Shown: positions 39,610 through 50,513 of the stretch, in pieces
Position numbering within the stretch: position 1 is the first letter of the stretch
Layout of the letters: every line of letters starts with the position of its first letter
NCBI GenBank assembly: GCA_964035545.1
Contig: OZ037767.1
Span: forward strand, 25,467,628-25,531,627
Reading direction: 5' to 3'
From: Bugula neritina
Lineage: Eukaryota; Bryozoa; Gymnolaemata; Cheilostomatida; Bugulidae
Length of the DNA: 64,000 nt
Position numbers and translations under genes: made by a program
Notes under the pieces: generated by a model
The model's database searches: none
Seen by the model: the letters and a program-made list of their open reading frames with translations, nothing else
Told to the model about the DNA's origin: nothing

Positions 39610-42600
39610 ATGGCAGGCAGTGCTATCCATGGTAAAGAGGGAGGCAGTGAGGAAGCTCAGACAGACCCACTGAAATGCCAAGAGATGTGCATACCAGAGC
39701 AGTTTAATGCCAAGGATGGCAGCATGGAGGCTGCCGATACTTTTGGGTTATCTCTCGAAGGGCAAATCCTTTCAATTGATGACTTGATGGTGTCTGACAT
39801 ACACACTGCCTGGATGTTGGACAGCATAGCTCAGCAATCTACCGACAGCTCAATTAGTGGTAATTGAAAAAAAATTCTTTCCTTGTGAAATATTAGTGAT
39901 GGTATGTATTTTCACTTTGCAGTTTGCAGCAAATTATAATGTTCTAGTAATGTTGTATATTGTGCAAGCTGTAATTCTTAAATGACAAAGTTTTGGACTA
40001 TATAGGTTCGCAGTTTTAAATTTACCACAGGTTTTGCTAAAAATGATGTGGCAACATAATGATCATGTGAATCTAGTTTTGTTTACAATTGTATTGCTAC
40101 ATTATAAGTTTACACAGTTTTGATTTCTAAAAAGTTGCTGGCACCATTGTCCTACCACATGTTCAGTCACAGAGAAAAGTTAGTTTAAACTTCCTCTCGT
40201 GTGTTGCAGGCTTGGACTCACACTCTTCTGGTCAGATGCTGACTCATGATGCCAATGTCGGGATTCAGGAAGTTATGGATGCAGAAATTCAAACCAATTC
40301 AGTCCCGAAGTAAATATTCTGTTAAAGTTTATATTACATTCTTGATCTAGGTTTTTTGATCACATCTTTATTTGCTATTTTCTGACACTGATTGAATTTC
40401 TGCGGTGCAACTTTTAAATTAAAATGTCTATATTGTTTTTCATCACTTGCTCATTCCTGTTACACTTTCTCTGATCACTATGACCAAACAAGGTTTTAAT
40501 TCTTTGCTGGTAACATAGTGACAATGGCCAAGACTTGTGGAAAAAAGAAAGCTATTGTGAAGCTGATATCACAAACCTCAATGGCTATGCAGACAATTCA
40601 GGCAGTGCTCATCTCCAACCACCATCAGTGCACCAACCTCCAAATTCAGTCAACTATAAACAGCAGCAGCATGCTCAGCCACACATGACAGCACCCATGT
40701 GCTGTGTGTCTCACGTTATGCCTCCTGCACCTCACCACATGCCACCAAACCAACCACATGGCTACTCCTATATGCCTTCTGGTCACTCTTATCTTGTGGA
40801 CCAGAACCGATATCCAAACTCAACTAGATATTATGACCCAAACTACTCTTACTACCCCATGCCACCTCATCCAATGCACTACTACTACCCTCCAAGCAGA
40901 GGTATTTGTGAATTTACTATTATTTAAGATAGCTTCATACATTATTTGCAACGATCTTTTGTTATACACGATTTTTTGTTATCCTGGTCTTCTCCCATGT
41001 AGTTATGTGTTAAATATGTTCTTTTTATAGTCTTAGCTAATCTTTGCTGCTACTTAATGTAGAAATGATGCCTATGGCAGCTCACCCTGCTATGTTTCCT
41101 CCCCCGACTCAGGAATACAAACCTCAGTCTACAAAGGCGGGGAAAACAAAGAAAAGGCGATATGTTGAAGCTTATGCTAACCATGCGGACCTTACCAAAC
41201 CCAGCGAGCCGTATGTGGAGCTCATTGCAACGGTAGGTACAGCACACTGTAATGGCCCACAGAGATCAAGTAAAACTATGCTGGTAACTTTCTACTTGTT
41301 ATAGCATTGTTGGAGTTCAAATATGATAATTACAAACGTAGTGCAGCAATGTTTTGGCAAATATTTTGGGCCACAAGTGTGATATCTGCACAAGGTAGGT
41401 TGACTAGCTATTTCTATTTTTCACGAATAATTATTTAATATAAATAATTGAGCTACTCAAAATTGTAGGCCATTTTGAGTGCAGATAGGAAAAGGATGCT
41501 GATTACCGAAATATATGATTACTTGATGGCACGGTATTCTTGTTTTACTTCTGACAATATTAGATCATGGAGAAACAGGTATGCAATTGTTTGTTTTTAA
41601 GCTAGTGGTTGTTTCAAAACTTTAGTTGTAGCTATAAATTGACAAAATGCACAGCAAAGCTGAGAGAATGCTTGAGAAAATTTCAACTATATTTTTGTTC
41701 GAGTCTTAAAATGTTTTCAATTAGCTAATGAACATTTACTGCAGTCACCTTTGACAGGTCATTCTGCTTAATGTATTTTGGCACTTGTTGACAGTGAAAT
41801 ATATTTTTTGTCTGTAAAGAATAACTTGAATGAAACTGTCTGTTCTAAATTTAGTGTCCGGCACAACCTCAGTCTCCTGGCCTGCTTCACCAAAGGAGAC
41901 CGGTCGCCTACTGGTCGAGGGACTTACTGGCAAATCAGCAGCGAGTTTTTGGTAAACTTTTCTTCTCTTGTTTGTTCTTATTGTTTTGAAGTGAAGTATT
42001 AATTGGCATTTTGAACCTTACTAAAACAAAACCTTGACTCATAGTTGCCCAGGTTGAGATATAAACGGTTTCCTCAATCTTTACTGTACAAGTTTTAGCT
42101 GTTGTAGTTATAATTTAAAAATATTTGATTACAAGTTTTAGTTTAACTGATTCAATTTACACCAATAACTAGTTCAGCTACTATATAGTTGTGATGCAGT
42201 CATGTTATGCAGTTAAATATTGGAATGGTTTTACTCTCAGCTGTTGAGGCCGTAACCGACTAGCTCCTTCGCGTAACACAACTCCAATGTGGCATGAATT
42301 ATCTAATCAAAGACTTCATGCTGTACATAATATTTCAGTAGACTTTATTATGGGTGTACTGCAAGCCTCTATAGTATTTTTATAATAATATAATTGTAAA
42401 TATTGTTTCAAACACTGCAGCGTTGCATAGCAGCATAGATACTGAATAATATTAGTCCTTTCAAATGAGTGAAATATCTGCTTGCCATGCTAAACTGATT
42501 TTTACAATATATCATTTGAAATGAAATTTTCTTCTCGTCAAAATCTCGAAGTTCAACAATTCACAAACATATTTCATCAATATTGACAAGTATGTTACTA

Positions 42601-43706
42601 CAAATTTTGTCTATGTTCATAAAAATATGATTAATTTTACAGGAAGCTTTTGAAAATGGAAATTTCAATGCACCTGGTTGCAAGGAACGAAAGAAGTCAA
42701 CTTCGAAAAAGAAAACTGCACAGGATTTAAGTGCAGATAATCCTAAATGCCAGAGCGTTCCTCCAGCATCTAGCGTAAGTTGAATACATGTGGGAGTTAT
42801 ACTCTCCAGCTATGTTTAGTTTTAGTACTAAAAACTGTTACTTAGCTAATCATTTGGTTGGTAAAATTTTAACTTTTTCTACTGACTATCGATTTAATAT
42901 GAAATCATTAAAGTAGTTCAAAAATATGCCCTATATAACATTAAATAAATATTTTGATGAAATTGTTAGATAGGTGTAGAGCTAGGATGCCAAATGTTAT
43001 ATCGAAAATGTTGGCATTGTAACTAAATTAAAATGAATCTAAAAGAATAATTAATTATCAAGTTTTCTTTTTACAGCTCGCAGTCAGTGTTCCCGATAGA
43101 TCCTTGTCAGCTCCACCACATTTGACCCATGGTTGTCCTTCCGATCACCTACTCACTATCGCTCATCCAAATGATTTACATTTCTCTCACGCCATGGCGG
43201 CGGTACCACCCGCACACGCCCATTTCACCCACTCTGGCTCCTACCAACAAGATTGCAACATGATGCTCCCAGCTCACTCTGGTTTGTCATATGGTGAGTA
43301 GACATGCAACAAATTATAACAATAACTTATTAAGAAGCATATGCACTCGCAAAGCCTTGCTCTTAAATCAGGGTGTTGAAGTCAACAGTCTAATGTATTT
43401 TTAGCAAAGCCCATCACAAGGCTACAACAACTTATTTTGTAAGAACTTTCTATGGGTTATACTTTTGCAGATGGTGTTTCCAATCCTGTTTATTCCAATG
43501 TTTCCAACCCTGCTCCATCTACACCGTACACAGTCATATGCCATTCCGAGGGTACACCCCTATCACCACTTTCTCTTTCAACAGCTCCTAATATTGAAGA
43601 GTTTTATGACGGGGTACATATTGAAGATGAACAATTTGAAGATATTTTTTCTGCACCCGACTCTATTGCATCTGAACACTTTGATCAAAATAACATTGCA
43701 CAATAG
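39610..43706 (+). CDS. Forkhead-box transcription factor, divergent (FoxQ2-like?)
   Basis: Nine coding exons join in phase: 39610-39859, 40210-40309, 40519-40901, 41063-41232, 41469-41578, 41855-41951, 42643-42774, 43077-43293, 43471-43706, giving 564 residues. The forkhead domain (about residues 288-385) reads KPSEPYVELIAT, ILSADRKRMLITEIYDYLM, SWRNSVRHNLSLLACFTKGD and GRGTYWQIS. The recognition helix WRNSVRHNLSL is intact. The usual KPPYSY is changed to KPSEPY. A basic stretch (ERKKSTSKKKTA) follows. Near the N-terminus, QILSIDDLM resembles an EH1 Groucho-binding motif. The region before the domain is rich in His, Pro and Tyr. The AILS...SVRHNLSL and GRGTYW pattern, plus an N-terminal EH1-like motif, points loosely to FoxQ2, but the class is not certain. 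Two introns split the domain. Confidence 0.85.
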
Positions 43707-44850
43707 CAGTAATATGTAATAGTAACTTTACAAAAGTGTCTTGTTTTTTTCTCAGTTATCTTGACCAGCCAAACAGGTGTCTAAGTTGTTATTTATTTTC
43801 TCTAAATGGTGCTTATACATTGACAATCATGTTGTATTTGTAATTTGGGTGCTCTTTTTGTTTTAGTACCCTATCTGTTCTATTATTTTGTGATACGTGG
43901 TCTTGTTAAATTATCAATGTTTTCATACAGTTTTAGTGTATTATACTAACTATGTTTTCCATGACCTTTCTCTATTTTTGCCAATTATCAATTCTTTCTA
44001 TCCCTTTATAGTATCTCAAAATATTATTTTTTGATAATTCAACCAATCCATAACATGCATTAGTGTAGGTTGTAAAAATATTTTTCTATTGGCTCTACCG
44101 CAACATAAAAAATTGATATGATTGTGCAAAAATATCCCATATTTTAGATATAGTGTCTCTAATATTGCTATCCTTTTGGTCATTGAAATATATTGTCTTT
44201 TACAAGTTTAATATAGTATTGTTAAATTGTGCACATAATTTATCATTCATCATGCAGAATACAGAGTGATGGATTTCCCACAAGTTTCATGGGCAAAATT
44301 GAAATTGCCCATAATTATCATTAGAGACTACAACTTGAGTCAATGAAATTTGCTGCCAAGTTTGAAATTCTTCCTAAGGCAAGGTGTGATTGGGTTTTAA
44401 AATTTTGGTTAACAGCAACTAACACAAATATATTAACATTGTTTTTACCCTTGCACAAAGTTTTTGTTCCATGCTGTTACTTCTGCAGTTTTGAAAATAA
44501 ATTTTTAGGTTGCATATTTTGTATTATGCATAGTCTCTCAGTTTTATCTCTGCTGGTTTAACAGTTTCAAACTTTAAAAAGGTATAAAATACTTACAATG
44601 GAAAGCTAATAGAATTATAAAATGAAAATAGTACGGAGAGAAGTTATAAGTTGGATTCTAAAAAGCAGGTTCAGACAACTTCACGAAATTATTTGTTGAA
44701 TATAAAATCATCTTCTAAGCGATTTTATAGCATTGCATGTGTTTCACAAAAAAATACAAGCATAATTTTTTTGCATTGATCTATCATTGTTGAAAATAGA
44801 AAATAGGTTTCAATTTTTGCTCTATTTTCACCAAAACGTCTGAACAATAA
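43707..44850. other. 3' region of the forkhead gene
   Basis: AT-rich sequence with no coding exon seen. AATAAA at 44496-44501 on the plus strand is one candidate poly(A) signal, about 790 bases past the stop. Confidence 0.4.
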
Positions 44851-44856
44851 AAATTG

Positions 44857-45014
44857 GGAGCAGCTATAACTCAGGTCATAGAGCACTGGCTTAGTAAACA
44901 CAAGGTTAGTGGTTCGAATTCTAGTAAAGGTCATTAATTAGTGACGCTAGGAACTCATAATAATTGCTCCTTTGCTACAATAATAAAAATTTCCTTGGCC
45001 CATTAAAAAGTAGG

Positions 45015-45015
<1 letters not shown>
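44857..45015 (+). mobile_element. tRNA-derived SINE-like copy
   Basis: The head (44857-44935) has a tRNA-like A box (TATAACTCAGGTCATAGAGC) and B box (GGTTCGAATTC). A short body follows, ending TTGGCCCATT, then a (TA)n tail. A related copy lies at 54511-54650. Both start GGAGCAG and share AGTA(A/G)AGG(T/C)CATT after the B box. The tRNA part lacks clean stem pairing, so it is not called as a working tRNA. Confidence 0.6.

Positions 45016-45089
<74 letters not shown>
45016..45089. repeat. (TA)n microsatellite, about 74 bp
   Basis: This perfect dinucleotide run directly follows the SINE-like body and may have grown from its tail. Confidence 0.95.
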
Positions 45090-45092
<3 letters not shown>

Positions 45093-46980
45093 TTACACGT
45101 GCGTGCTTGCGTGAGTGCATAATATGAGCAGTTATTCATAAATTATAAATAAACTCATTGCTAGATGCTGTGTTTTTATTTATTGTGCAACTATAATATT
45201 ACAGACATATTTTGCATTGAAGTTTTTGCAAAAATTCAAATGCAAATTTGCCTGAAATAAGACAAAACCTATAAGCTTATGTAAAGGTAATACTACTTAC
45301 AAGTGCCACTGCACAGGAATACATATGACATACAGTCTATAGAAGTACCAAGGTTGAAGCTAACACATTCACTGTTAATTAATATTGACACATGGAAATT
45401 ACATGACAGTTTGTCAACTTTTCATCCTACTCATGTTACTTTAGCTTGTTCATGCTTTAACTCTGTAGAAATGTATTTCATTAGAAAAAGTAGATGTCAA
45501 ATTATTTAGGCTTAAATAGAAATACTGTTAGGTGGCTATGCATATTTCAATCATGTTAATACATATGTAATTTGTAACATCACATAATAAAAAGATTGAC
45601 TTATTTTAATAAGGATATTAGTTTTATTTTATTTTTGCAAAAGTCATGCTATTTAACAACAGCTGAACCCAAGGCTTATTTGTACAGCTAGGGTATGGCA
45701 GCTAACCGTAGATCTGATTATAACTCTTTGTTTAATTATTTTTCATTTGATATTTACTAAATATCGTAGATTTTCATGTACTAAAACCTGAGAATCATGG
45801 TATGCAAAAAGCTTGAATATGTCTCTATACATTTATTGAACTGCAGTTTAGTAACACATCTCCTAATTTTCCTAGCAGTTGAAATATTGTTGGCTGTCCT
45901 GATGCCACATCACAGTGATGATTGAAAAAATAGCAGTTGTTTATAAGCTGCTAGTTTAGTTCATCTTAAAACAAAAATGTTTATGTTAATTGTTTTTTAA
46001 AATAGTTTTTGAACAGTAATTTTGTCAAGAATACTTAAGGAAATAGATTCCAATAATAATATTGCAGTGACAAATTTTTAAAACAGCTTTTATTGTTTTA
46101 CAGGAAAAACTATCATTTGTTTTTCTTCCTAAATACAAGTTAAGACTACAGCTTAAATTATTATTTTGTAATAAAGTTTAAAACATAGATTCAACAACGA
46201 CAGTTAGACAACATAAATTTCTGCTTCTCATGATAAAATTGGAACTAAAGCAAGTTATAAAATGGATACATTAAAGTATCAATGATAGCAAACAAGATTA
46301 GATACTGATTGTATACATGCGTAAAATAGTCATTATACTAATTTACAAGCTCACTAATCACAACGTTATAAGAAAACAAGACTATGTATCATATTATGTA
46401 TTCTATTTTATTGAGAAGGTTTAACATACAACTGAATAAATGAATGGTACTAAATTGAGAGAACTACCCACACTTGTCTATATTTATAATCTATCACAAC
46501 ACTTGTGAAAGAAGGCTGAACTAAATATATCATTTGAGGAACTAAATTTTCAATATTTCATAAATTTTTATTATAAAGATGTTTTCAGGCTAGTCTTCAA
46601 GCAAATATTGGCAATTTTTTTTAACAGAAAGAAATTTTTTAAAAAGCTTTATAAAGTAGAAAGTAGTAGACAACACATTTTAAGCAGTAAACATCAAATT
46701 AAAGTTACAACATTGTAACAACTGCAACATAATATCACTAGTAAAAAACTGGATGTAGAAAACAATGTATATCTTTTCTGCTCACATCTGCTTCAAAGTA
46801 GAAAAATATTCAACTAGCAAAAACAGGTTTTAGAATGATTATTTAAATGACTTTTCACAACGCAGCTTTTTCAAATAAAAAGTAAAATATATGACAAAAG
46901 CTTTATTTAAAAGAGCACAAATAACTAAAACAAAAATTATACATGAATAAAAGTTTACAAAAGTTGAGACCATTATTAAG
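45090..46980. other. Intergenic AT-rich stretch; GPCR 3' side at right
   Basis: No exon is recognised. A minus-strand AATAAA at 46902-46907 lies about 75 bases past the GPCR stop and is its likely poly(A) signal. Confidence 0.5.
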
Positions 46981-47931
46981 TTATTGTTCAGGCTCAATTC
47001 TATTAGTGCCAGTTTTGCGGCTCAAAATCTTTTTGGCACTTTTCCAGTAATCTGAGTTGAAGTACCCAAAGACCCATATATTTGCAAATCCAGAGCAAGA
47101 GCCGATAATAACAGTTAGGGCTTGGGTTGTATGCACAACGTAGGGTGGGAGGTTAGATAGCTGAAATGCAAGGAACAAGATAATGGGGAGATTAATCAAC
47201 TGGTGTAATATGTATGTCCATATAATGTATTGGCTAGCAGTCTTCAGCTTGTCGTATCTATCTCCAGGCATTTGTCTTTTACTCACTGTTTTCAATTTCT
47301 TCCACACTTTTAGCAGCAGTGCGCTAATGGCAATACTGAACAGCGCTACCATTAAAAAGTAAAAAATCTTTAGCTTCATTTCTTTTCCAATCTCGTTGTC
47401 AACAGTCAGAGGTGATTTACAGAATGGTAATGGATTGATTCGGTCAACAAAGATGACTAATAATAGTAGCGGCACCATTAAGATGCCCGTCACAAGGTTT
47501 TTTTTCTTAAAAAAAGTGTTTGTTTGATAGTCATGGGGGTGAATCACAGCTATATATCTCTCGAGACTAGAAAAAAGCAGAATCATGTACCGGCAAAGAG
47601 CTACATATCCAGCAAAAATTCTGATCCCAGCAAATATCCAGTATGATGTCATGGCTGGTAGGTTGAGGATGGCTAGTTTTATTTCGCATCCAAAATATAA
47701 GATTAGTGAGAAGCTCGAGAAAATTTCGTTGATACTTAACTGTATTGGAACCCAGTAGAACTTCGTAGATTTTAGCTCTTGCATTTGACTCAACACAATA
47801 ATATGCAGGATATTCACAAAGATAGAGAGGTAACTTGCCACATCAATAACATGATTGTATGGCTGGAAACAGTCCTTGGTATCCCCTTTGCAAAAATAAA
47901 TTGTATATTCAGTACTGCTGTAGTTACCCAT
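46981..47931 (-). CDS. Rhodopsin-type (class A) orphan GPCR, intronless
   Basis: One open frame of 316 residues carries seven hydrophobic segments, at about residues 30-50, 62-84, 95-120, 146-163, 188-208, 233-256 and 265-288. The end of TM3 reads SSLERYIAVIHP, an ERY version of the DRY G-protein contact, so this is class A. TM4 lacks an obvious Trp. TM7 reads SGFANIWVFGYF, so the usual NPxxY is replaced. The N-terminus has an NYSS glycosylation site and two Cys, and the C-tail is short and basic. The start ATG (47929-47931) fits the expected N-terminal length. I cannot assign a ligand; lineage-expanded chemosensory or peptide-type receptors of invertebrates often look like this. Confidence 0.85.
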   Translation of the reverse strand: MGNYSSTEYTIYFCKGDTKDCFQPYNHVIDVASYLSIFVNILHIIVLSQMQELKSTKFYWVPIQLSINEIFSSFSLILYFGCEIKLAILNLPAMTSYWIFAGIRIFAGYVALCRYMILLFSSLERYIAVIHPHDYQTNTFFKKKNLVTGILMVPLLLLVIFVDRINPLPFCKSPLTVDNEIGKEMKLKIFYFLMVALFSIAISALLLKVWKKLKTVSKRQMPGDRYDKLKTASQYIIWTYILHQLINLPIILFLAFQLSNLPPYVVHTTQALTVIIGSCSGFANIWVFGYFNSDYWKSAKKILSRKTGTNRIEPEQ

Positions 47932-48973
47932 GTTTTGCTTAGACAGTTTCTGGTTTAGACAAATCTTTATTTAGCTTGAAACTTGCCTAAGTGAATACTG
48001 ATGTTTAGTGATTGAGTAGTATGATCCAGCTGATGCAGTACCAACTCTACTATTATTCTATAGGATGAGTGTTCTCTTGAGTGGTTTGATGATGCAGATT
48101 AAAAATTGATTTTTTACTACTAAATTTACTCGTAACTAAGTTATCTGATGAAAAATAATTAAAATTTATTTTTAAAGATACTCAAATGTGTATATTGTAT
48201 TGATGTTTTGCAATTTTATTGAAAATTGTGACATAAAGCAGCCAAAGAAAAAAATAGAGTACAACTACCACTTGAGGCAACTTGATGACTTATGTAAAGT
48301 ATCATGAGATAATTTATAAAACACAATATTTTGGTAGTTGACATTAAATAAAGTACAAAATTAAGAGTGCAGTGTACTTTTTTGGGTCACAAAATGTAAT
48401 TATCCAAGTTTCTATGGAAACAAATTTAGTTTCTGGTGGTAGTTGTCTTCTGCTGCCTCAACCAAATCTACTTAAAAGAACAACTCCCATCTATAATGTA
48501 ATAATGAGAGGTATATATTTAGACATCACTAATACACAAGATTGCAATAGAATATAAAATTAACAAAATAGCAATGTAGTGGAAGAAAACTTGTTCTTAG
48601 TATTATAATTGCACACAATTGCTCAAACCTAAATATTATGTTTTGCGGCATCTTTTTATGTTCACACAGTTTTATTTGTTATATAATAATTGTTTATGTA
48701 CATATATCACATATTTCTTATATGCAATGCTTTCTAAATCAATGTCTTAATGTGAATTGCATTTTAAAAACAAATGTAGTTTTCAAATTATTTCTTTATT
48801 ATTGAATGCATCAACAATTTGTTGTATGTACAAATAAACAGTCTTTAAATACACCACCATCTCACCAATACATGATAAAACTCTTAATTTTTTTCAACAA
48901 GGCTCAACTTTATTTATTAGCTATCGTTTGTAAGACAGAATCATAGCCAGTTAAAGTCTGGAATCTCATGTTG
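47932..48973. other. Intergenic stretch, nothing recognised
   Basis: AT-rich sequence upstream of the GPCR (its promoter side, read on the minus strand). No exon, repeat or element is recognised. Confidence 0.45.
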
Positions 48974-50513
48974 TTATCGGAGTCGTCTGGTAGATACTCT
49001 GCTTCTCATTTTCAACTCGTTCTGTTAAAGAAATACAAATTATTTTCCAGGTTTTAGTTTTAACAAATTTAAAGCATAGTGATACATTACAAGACAAGCT
49101 AAACTTATATAAAATACTGAAAAGTTTCACTTTAACATACAAAAATCCGAACACATGCTATGCATTTTAATTCAGTTGCTAAAAAGTTTGCTTTGGTTAG
49201 TTAAAATTGCATATTATCCTAATTGCATGTATGAAGCAAAAACTGCAAAGCATGAACATGGTGTATTATGATTTTAAGCTCACTTTCATCAGAGTAAGTT
49301 GATCGTCAATCTCATCCCAATGTTCAACACAGCAGATGTGATCTTTCAGAGCTAAAATACAGCAAATTAACACATTTTTAACAAACCAAGCCAATAACTG
49401 GAGAGGTGTTGAGCAGTAATTGTTAGTACATAATACATAGATTGCAAACAAATAGCCTATGCTGTTTGTTTGCAATCTATATATATTGAAATCAAAAAAC
49501 CATTGCAAAAACCCGCATGCCTATGAAAAAGTCAAAGAAAAAGTAAGCCGATGGCATTGGTTGAAATTAAGAAGTGCTACAACTAACTCATCAAAATATA
49601 ATCTAAATACATAAACATTTTTAATGTCTAAACATTTTTGTTAACATTGTTTATAATGCAAATAAACTAACATGCTTGCATTGAATTACTTAGACTTATA
49701 GTATTTTGCTGGCAATTACATTGTCAATTCATGTTTTGAAAAGCTCAAATCTAGTAGTTCATATAATTTTTTCTCAAATACCCATTTTAAGGAATAACCA
49801 ACCAACCTAATCATTTTAAAATTACTTGAACTTCATTTAAGCTCTTTTGACAGTTTAAGTGTTTTAATTGTGTATAACAAATAGTTTGGTGTTTTGTCAG
49901 CATACTTCAAAATTATACAAACTGAGCCTTTTTCCAATGCATTTATTATACAGCAAATTATATATATGATCACAAAAATATCGGTATAGATAAAAAGGCT
50001 ACATAGTAATAAATAAACGATTAATATTCCAGATATTTGCATATCTCACCATGTTTATACTTGACGATATACGTGGCAATGCAGCAGGCACACATCTGCT
50101 CTGGAATTGGGAATGGGTACCACTTTATCTTGTATTCCCTGAAGAGCACATTATATTATTATTTTCATCTTTACCTCAGGCTTAACTATGTAAATCTATT
50201 ATTATTATGTATACTGATACTGATAGTGATACAGCCTAGAAAATATTCTTCACTGACAACCTTAATGATGGGTAAAGCTACTGAAATATTTAAAAGATAG
50301 TTTCACTCTTAAAATATTTTAAATTTAAGAGTTAAATAAGTTTTTGAAGATTTTAACTCGGATACTTTTGCTGTCAGTGAGATTTTGCAGCTAAAAAAGT
50401 AATTTTGAATCTAAATCTATTTTTTAGTTTTATCCTAAATTTTTTAACTATTTTATCAATATCTAAAACTTACACCATTATATATGAAAGCCTGGCACTT
50501 ACCAACAAAGCAT
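48974..50513 (-). CDS. Tentative 71-residue four-exon protein
   Basis: Exons 50513-50503, 50138-50050, 49351-49284 and 49021-48974 join in phase to 71 residues. The middle reads EYKIKWYPFPIPEQMCACCI, ATYIVKYKHALKDHICCVEH and WDEIDDQLTLMK, with four Cys in two pairs. The last 15 residues are basic. All four donors and acceptors are canonical. The two central exons look truly coding because their frame stays sensible across the join. The first exon (ATG CTT TGT TG) is tiny and the last has two usable frames, so both ends are uncertain. I do not recognise the family. Confidence 0.4.
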
